From Doryteuthis pealeii (Eukaryota; Mollusca; Cephalopoda; Myopsida; Loliginidae): a stretch of DNA of 64,000 nt. Made by a program: the position numbers and the translations under genes. The stretch lies in contig CM042157.1 in NCBI GenBank assembly GCA_023376005.1, positions 71,203,559 to 71,267,558 on the forward strand, given 5' to 3'. Shown in pieces: positions 57,039 through 64,000 of this stretch; positions within the stretch are counted from its first letter, which is position 1; every line of letters starts with the position of its first letter. Under the pieces are notes generated by a model that was not told the origin of the DNA, searched no databases, and saw nothing but the letters and a program-made list of their open reading frames with translations.

Positions 57039-59785
57039 CTTGCCGGTTTGAAGACGAAGTTTGCAGACGACACACGACGACCAAGACGAGATATGCTGCA
57101 GATGTGCAGCGAACGATCCGGTGCACCCGTCATAACGTTACAGCATGGCTTTAGAGGGTGCAAAATCGCCCCAACCCCAAAAGCTTTCGCGTTACTATAT
57201 CATTGAAATATATTGCCTAACTTTTGTCACAATACTCCTTGGTAGTGTTGGGTTGTCTGCCCTTTGCCTGGAAGAGTTATCTTCCCTCTGGGTTCCAGTT
57301 TTTGACCACCAGGGGTCTGTTGTATTTAAGCGCCTGTTTCAAACTCTCTCATACTCTTGCTTCTCGGGAATTGATAACTATGGGTTAGATACTTGTCTAC
57401 ATCCTCCCTGTGTGGGGGTTCTTCACCCCCAACACACTGCCACTAGTAGGTGACTTTGTCTATGGACTCTCCATAACTAAACATATCTTCTATGTAACTC
57501 TTTTGTATCTTATCTCTTTCTATGTAACGTATATATCCACTATGTATCTGTTTCATATATATGTACTTCAGATCATAAATGTCTCTCCATGTGCTTTTAT
57601 TAAAGTCCATTTGTTATGTTCAACACTCGGTCGGAGTTGTTTGTTTCAACCAGTTATAATTTATATTGTAACCTTGAACCTTACAGTAGGAAAAAAACAA
57701 CAAAACAGAATGCTTAGAAAGGGATGAATCACATAATAGCTGATGTATAGTACAACAGTTTGTCGGAGGAGTGCCGACCGAGCTTTTGCTCCCACCCCCG
57801 AGATTCATGAATGTCCGTGCTGCCACCTCGACTTGATCATGATGAATTACTTAGAAGATTCTTAAAAAAAAGTAATTGAGTCATTGTTTAAAAGCGGATC
57901 ATATGACCTTTAGGCATCCCTTTTTCATCTCGATTAAGAAAATACACGTTTTTCATTACAGCGTCAATATCCGGTTGTTTAACAGATGATTTTAGATTAA
58001 AAAAAAAAATTTTATAAAACTAAAAACTAACCCTAACCCTAACCCTAACCCTAACTAACAAACAACTGGATATTGACGTGTAAATGAAAACGTGTCCTTT
58101 CTTAATCGAGATCAAAAAGGGGTGCCTAAAGTAATATGACCTTAAAAGCTTGCAAAATCTACACGCCGTTTGAGATTACTATTCCCGTTTCTGTCGGTAA
58201 GCGCTAGGTGGCGTAACGAGCAGTAGTATAAAAGGGGAAGCGCCAAAGTCAAAGGGCTTTTCATCTTCTGTCATTGAGAGAACTCGCACCGTTGTTTTTT
58301 TTCTGTCTACAGGACAGGAGGCTTTGAGTACCCAGCATTTCCTGTTGCATAGCATACGAGAACAGGTCCAAACATGTAAATGTTTATATTTCCTCTTTCC
58401 CAGCAACCTCAAGAATTTTAACTACTAACACTAAATATTTCCTTTAGGGTATTCTTCTTATACAGCAATGTATAAACGCTTAAATGTATCTTCTGTCATG
58501 TCTGTATTCTCTTCTATTAAGTTTGTTCAGCAATAAAACACGTTGTTATCACTTCATTGTGAATTGTTCTAAATTACAAAAGTATTCGTTCTCCTGGATG
58601 AAAGTATTTAAGTTTTAATGTAATAAATATTATATTGTTAGGGAGAGTTATCTCCCCCTAACGATTCGAACCGGATACTCTCGTAAAAAAGGAGGAGAGG
58701 AAAATACTGACAGCAGACCAGACCAGAACCGTGTAGGTGACACAAGTGTATCCTATCATCAGCCGACTGAATCCAAAACCATCCCACTGTATTCCCCTGT
58801 CAGTGAGAATAAATAAACAAATATTGTTATTGTTAACATACCCTGTTTTTTATCAATTCTGTATATCCTACATCTCGGATATAACATATATTAAATTAGA
58901 AAAACTAAAAAAACTAAGTAAGAACGATATAAAAGTATTACACTTATTTTAATGTGATTTTAATTGATTCCTATACAAAAAAAAAAAAAAAAAGAAAAAA
59001 AGAAACGAGACCCGTTGGGTCACCTATTGAGCTCTGGGTAGATAATTGTGATCAGAAAGAAAGTTAGTTCGCAAAACAAATTAGATAAATACAACCGGAG
59101 AATTAAAACAACAACATTAAAATCAGTTTATCAAAATTTGCATTTAAATCAAAAACCCGTCTTTAATGCAGATTAGCTGCTGAAAATTAACATGCAAATA
59201 AAATGGGAGTTCAATCTACCGCACACACTCTCCAATTTCTCTCTTTACACTCACATGGAAAACTAACACTTATAAGGTGTAATTAATATATAGTGAGGGA
59301 AATGACAAGCAGAATGTGGAATAAGAGACGAGTGAGTTTTTGACTTAATTTCAAATTTCGACTAATAAAACCAAATAAAATGTAATTCTTTCTTAGTAAC
59401 TAAACATAACTTTCAAACCAAAACCAAGGAATATTTTGGGATATATTTTGTCTCATTACACGAAATAGGAAAAAAGCAAACAAATTGATTCGGTCAGCTT
59501 CAGTAAATCTTCATTACAATGACTGCTATTTACACAGTAGCATGGCAATCACTGTAACGTTACTGGGTACAATCGAAATATGTAACGAGTGCCTTTTCTT
59601 TCACGGCCTAAATTAAGCGATATGTACGTACGGGTCGTTTGTTTACTACTCAGACCGATCTAGCAGTCGCTTTTAGCCACAAATCTTCCACACTCTTGGT
59701 CAAGGAAGTACGCTTTACGCACGCGCGTGCTCGTTACGGCCAATTGACTTTATCTCAAGGTACCGAGAGTCGGAAATTTCAATTG

Positions 59786-59885
59786 NNNNNNNNNNNNNNN
59801 NNNNNNNNNNNNNNNNNNNNNNNNNNNNNNNNNNNNNNNNNNNNNNNNNNNNNNNNNNNNNNNNNNNNNNNNNNNNNNNNNNNNN
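59786..59885. other. Assembly gap of exactly 100 N
   Basis: The run of 100 N is a typical scaffold gap of unknown size. Left of it the sequence matches the left arm at about 29,843 in reverse. Right of it the sequence matches about 34,365 in forward orientation. The two flanks are therefore not neighbours in the left-arm order. Confidence 0.99.
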
Positions 59886-62800
59886 CATACGATACAATAC
59901 CTACCACCATATACACAGTACCCAACATATAAATAAGGCTGTCAACTCGTGTTTGAGTAAACCATTTCCTGTTTTGTTTGTTTTTATCATCATTGTGTTT
60001 TATCTATCCTTGTGTTTCTCAGATGACTCACCAGCCACCTGAAACATACTCTTCCACATAAACTATATTTGAACTTCTCCACTTGAATGTTGGCTGAACT
60101 GAAAATCACCCTTTCTAATAGCCCACTTTAAATTTTTTTTTAATCGGTTGAGGTCAAATTCTTCCACAGACAGGTAGATGTGGCTCTCCAGCCAGGTCTA
60201 TTACAAGCTAGCTTCTCCCAGTCCTCCACAGCAATGAATAAAATTAAAAAAAAAAAACTATAAGAAGGCTATAAAAAAGAATTACATCTAGGTAATTTTT
60301 CTTGTGTGGAAGGCATTAAATATTCATTTTAAGTAATCCTTTTAAAAGTTTTAATAATTTCATATAAAGTTATGATATGTGTCCTGGATGACATTAAACT
60401 ATCTGATGGTGAAGTTCCAGTTCTGGAGCTCGGGAATATGGATCACCCCTTCACTATTGCTCCCAGTCCTCTCTGACCCGGGTGGTAGTACCTGTTAGGG
60501 CATCTATGGATAAAATAGAAAAAATATTGACTTTTTTAAAAATTGAGTACCCTTCAAGAATGAATAAAACAAATGTCTTCGGCATAAAATGACCGAACAA
60601 GGGTTATCCGTAAAAACCCAACCGACCGACCGATATAATTATCTTATTATAATGTAGATTGTGTGTTTATCTGTCAGTAACGAAATTATATCACTACTCA
60701 AGTCACAATTCCCTAGTTATTTACGTCACATTCTCCGATTTTCTTTTTATTTAAACTTCAATTATTAATAAAATTGTTTTACATTAATACTGTTGACCAT
60801 ATCTGCATACTAAATACATCCCATGAATTTTACCCTCCCTCCCCATCAAACGCTTAGCATCTTCCCAGCTTCCTCTAAACTCTTCCCCCTCCTACTTTAT
60901 ATCTTTCTCATTTCATCAATTCTTCCCGAAACTCCCTACCCTCAATTCCACTACTAACTCACTTTCTCTTCTAAAAACACAAATGTACGTATTTTGTTTT
61001 GAATAAAGAGTCACATCGACTGAGGAATCTTTGCTTCAGAAGGACGAAATATCTCCCCCACTTGGACTTATTGAGTCATCATTTTTTATTTCCTTTTTAC
61101 CTCACCTCATACTAATAACATGCAACTGTATTTATATATACAACAAAATAGCATTTACAATGTGAACGAGAATAATTGCATATTGATATTAAAAATTTGA
61201 TTTTAATAAATATGTACTTAGTATTATTGATTTCTAATTTGTTTTTATCTCAATGAATATTAGCAAAAATGAACCATATTACTTTTAGGCACCCCTTTTG
61301 TCTCGATTATGAAAGGACATGTTTTCATTCATACTTAATATCTGGTTTTTTTTAGGGTTAGGGTTAGGTTTAATTTATAATTTAAAAAAAAAAATCTAAA
61401 AAATCGTCTGTTAAAACAACTGGATATTGACAGTGTAAATGAAAAACATGTCCTTTCCTAATCGAGATCAAAAAGGGGTGCCTAAAGATCGTGTGGTCCG
61501 CAAAAATCTCAGGGATGAATCTTAAGAAATCCATTAACATGAAAAAATAATTGCAATTCAATTCTTACTTCCTATTTAACTTAAATTGTTAAATTAGGAA
61601 AATTTTGAAATGAAAGACGGGAGTGATGGAAGAGTAAGTTTCAGTTGTTCTACTTTTTGATTATACCCCCTCTGTTCCAAATCTTTTTATCTGCATTTTA
61701 TTTAGTTTCATTAGCCTTTCTAATTTGATATTTTATTACATTAAAACTTAAATACTGGCACCTGGAGGGTGCATATAGTTGATAGTAATTATAAATCATA
61801 AAATACCAGATTGAAAGAATAGTTTTTGTTAATTAAGATTTACTTAGATACTTTTCGTGTAGATTTGATAACTCTGTCATATCTTCTGCTTCTTCTGGTT
61901 AATATCCATGATATTACTACTACTACTATTACAATTTTTTGCTTCAGTTTATGAAGTTGGCTCTTCTGTCTTCAAAGTTACTGGTTATTTCCCCTTTTGG
62001 ATGAGTAGAAAAGAAATTTAATAAAACTGCTGCAGTTGTTGACTTTGTGAAGAAAAAGATAATTTCCTACAAAAATCTTAGAATAAAAAGAATCAGATGG
62101 TCCTGTTAGTAAACAAAAAAAAAAATCATGCTTAGAGAGCAAGCTGGAATAATAATAAAAAACTGAACAGACACACACACATAAGTGCACTCATATAGTG
62201 AAAACTTTTCCCTTTTCAAAAAAAAAAATCACTTTATATCATAGAACATTGCAACAAAGATTTTTTTTAATTTATTTTAATTTTTAAAGTATTTTCTCGA
62301 TTAATAAAAAAATACATGCACACACACACAAACAGATGAGCCAAAAACAGACCAGTGACAAGAATGACAGCTACAGTCTCATAACAATTGGTAAGCTGAC
62401 CTTACATACTTCATTTTGAGGTGTGAATACCACAGTTGTAGGCAAAAAAAGAAACCTTTGATGAAAGCCAAATTTTTATAACCAGAAGACGAGGTTAGAC
62501 GGTTTCTAATCATCATCAACTGACAAGGGATGTGAACAGAGATTTTTCCATTAGGTAGGAGCCGACAAAAGAACTACTGTGGCCTGAATCACTCATATAT
62601 AAATTCTTGCTGTTGTTAAGACTGCAGGGTTACCAGAGTGTCCATATTAATAAATGGACATTGCGAAAAGTATCGTCAATGGGTGTGCAAGCATTGAAAC
62701 TGGACGTTGCATCAATGGAAGGAGGTAGACTGGGGGTCTGGGGAATCTAGTTTGTGCCATTTGCGCCCCTCGTTATCCTAGGAAAGCAGATATTGGACAA

Positions 62801-64000
62801 TAATTTGCACCCATCGTTATCCTAGGAAGCGGATATTGGACAATAATTTGCACCCATCGTTATCCTAGGAAAGCGGATATTGGGCAATAATTCGCACTCC
62901 TCATTATCCTGGGAAAGTGGATATTGGGCAATAACTTCCGTTTTTATTTTTAAATCTAGTTCAGGGTCATTGGTCAGTCAATGTTGAGTGTTTACCCTTC
63001 CAAACTTTAACTTTTTTTGTTATTTCTTTTCTCTTTCTCCAGAAATCCGATTACCATTTTCTTTCAATCCCCAAATTCTCCATAGACTATAATAATTACG
63101 CTACAAGAGTTAGAGCTGCTGTGCTGGCCAGTTAGAGAACCAAAAAACTAGACAGAGGTTTGGTTTCTTTGTTTAATGGCATATCAACCTTCATGGGTTA
63201 TTTAAAGCCAAAGTCGTTTTTGTAAAAGTAGTGGTACTATTTAACCCATAGTTGAGGGATAAGGGGATTCATACCTTTCCGATGCACAATCAGGCTAGAG
63301 CTGTTTTGCTGACACAGGGGAACCAATATCTAACTAGATAGAGGTTTGGTTTTGTTTCTTGTTTAATGGCATATCAACCTTCAAGGGTTATTCAATAGCA
63401 AAGCCGTTTTTGTAGAAGTATAGTAGTGGTACTATTTAACCCATAGCTTGTAAGGGAATTCATACCTTGCCCAAGGGTATTAGTCCGAAAATGAATGTAA
63501 TAGCACCTACTGGAGTTCAAACTTGCTTACTATCATGTTAGCTATACACCAAGGGGATTACCCCTAACTAGACTGAGGGTCAATGACGTTTTGACTCAAA
63601 GGCCAGTATGACATAAGTCAGTATCAGCCAATCAGCGAGAGAGTCTATCCCCTTTTCACTAGTGCTAGACCAAGGAGATTGTTTTTGGGTCTGAGGTGGA
63701 GTGCCACACCTACCATCAACTCCTTACTTTATCACACAGATCCCTGTGCTACTCATACAATTCTAAAAGATGATGCTACCCAAAAAAATATTTTAAAAAT
63801 AAATAAATATCAAAAAGTGCAAACTAGATGCAAGGAATGTTTGAAATTAGATTAAAAAAGACAAGTAGTGCCTTGACATATAGAAAGGACAGTAAAAGTG
63901 GTGGTGGTGGTGGTAGGAGGTTGTTACCCCCCCACACACACACACACGGAAGATTATCTCATCTTTAAACAATATTTAACAGTTCATTAAACGGCACCAA
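59886..64000 (+). repeat. Third, direct copy of 34.37-38.53 kb
   Basis: The sequence runs parallel to 34,365-38,529 to the window end, with many small deletions. It contains the same LINE C-terminal fragment, LINE-tail repeat, 304-bp hairpin-core element, hAT-like MITE (61,271-61,499), 44-bp tandem repeat (four units here, three in the left arm) and two SINE types. It shares several single-base variants with the right arm against the left arm. Confidence 0.92.

Noticed and set aside
57145..57453. 102-codon frame repeated at 32,231-32,539 as a conserved protein
   Set aside because: The apparent conservation is only the inverted duplication of the same sequence. The frame overlaps LTR-like DNA and lacks recognisable features.

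Overview
The window is animal DNA, AT-rich and dominated by repeats, with very little coding sequence. The only well-supported host gene is a Vax-type homeobox gene, seen as two exons on the plus strand at 12.7 and 15.5 kb. There is also a broken ribosomal protein eS26 copy at 32.6 kb and an unrecognised terminal exon at 44 kb on the minus strand. The Vax sequence, the many tRNA-derived SINEs, Penelope-like and I-type LINE fragments, a Helitron-like element and dense microsatellites fit a lophotrochozoan invertebrate. A mollusc is my best guess, but that is an inference and not proven here.

Regions. 0-12 kb: Penelope-like debris, a minisatellite-bearing dispersed element, tRNA-derived SINEs, two degenerate hammerhead-ribozyme-like motifs, foldback elements and AT-rich families, some tandemly duplicated. 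12-16 kb: the Vax homeobox exons with a 2.6 kb intron full of repeats. 16-30 kb: Penelope-like and LINE remnants, a Helitron-like element, a cluster of foldback MITEs at 19-22 kb, a truncated LINE with a perfect target-site duplication, a trimeric GC-rich satellite, and an LTR candidate. 30-45 kb: the eS26 copy, a solo LTR, a hAT-like MITE family with a telomere-like core, mariner-like MITEs, more SINEs and one terminal coding exon.

The main structural fact is that about 29.84-44.93 kb is repeated in reverse orientation at about 44.93-59.785 kb, with almost no spacer. A 100-base run of N follows, and then 59.886-64.000 kb repeats 34.37-38.53 kb in direct orientation. The second and third copies carry many scattered small deletions. 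At several sites they share variants that differ from the first copy, including 4 instead of 3 units of a 44-bp tandem repeat. This looks like an assembly artefact: a second haplotype from poorly polished long reads joined in inverted orientation. Real duplication cannot be excluded without reads. Annotations right of 44.93 kb should therefore be treated as duplicates of those on the left.

The most interesting biology is in the repeats: (i) a tRNA-like element carrying a hammerhead fold; (ii) two other families, one with a 14-bp target-site duplication, with a CTGAnGA-hairpin-GAAA core; (iii) hAT-like foldback MITEs with 8-bp target duplications and TTAGGG-like cores; (iv) a GC-rich trimer whose units keep a hairpin through paired base changes.
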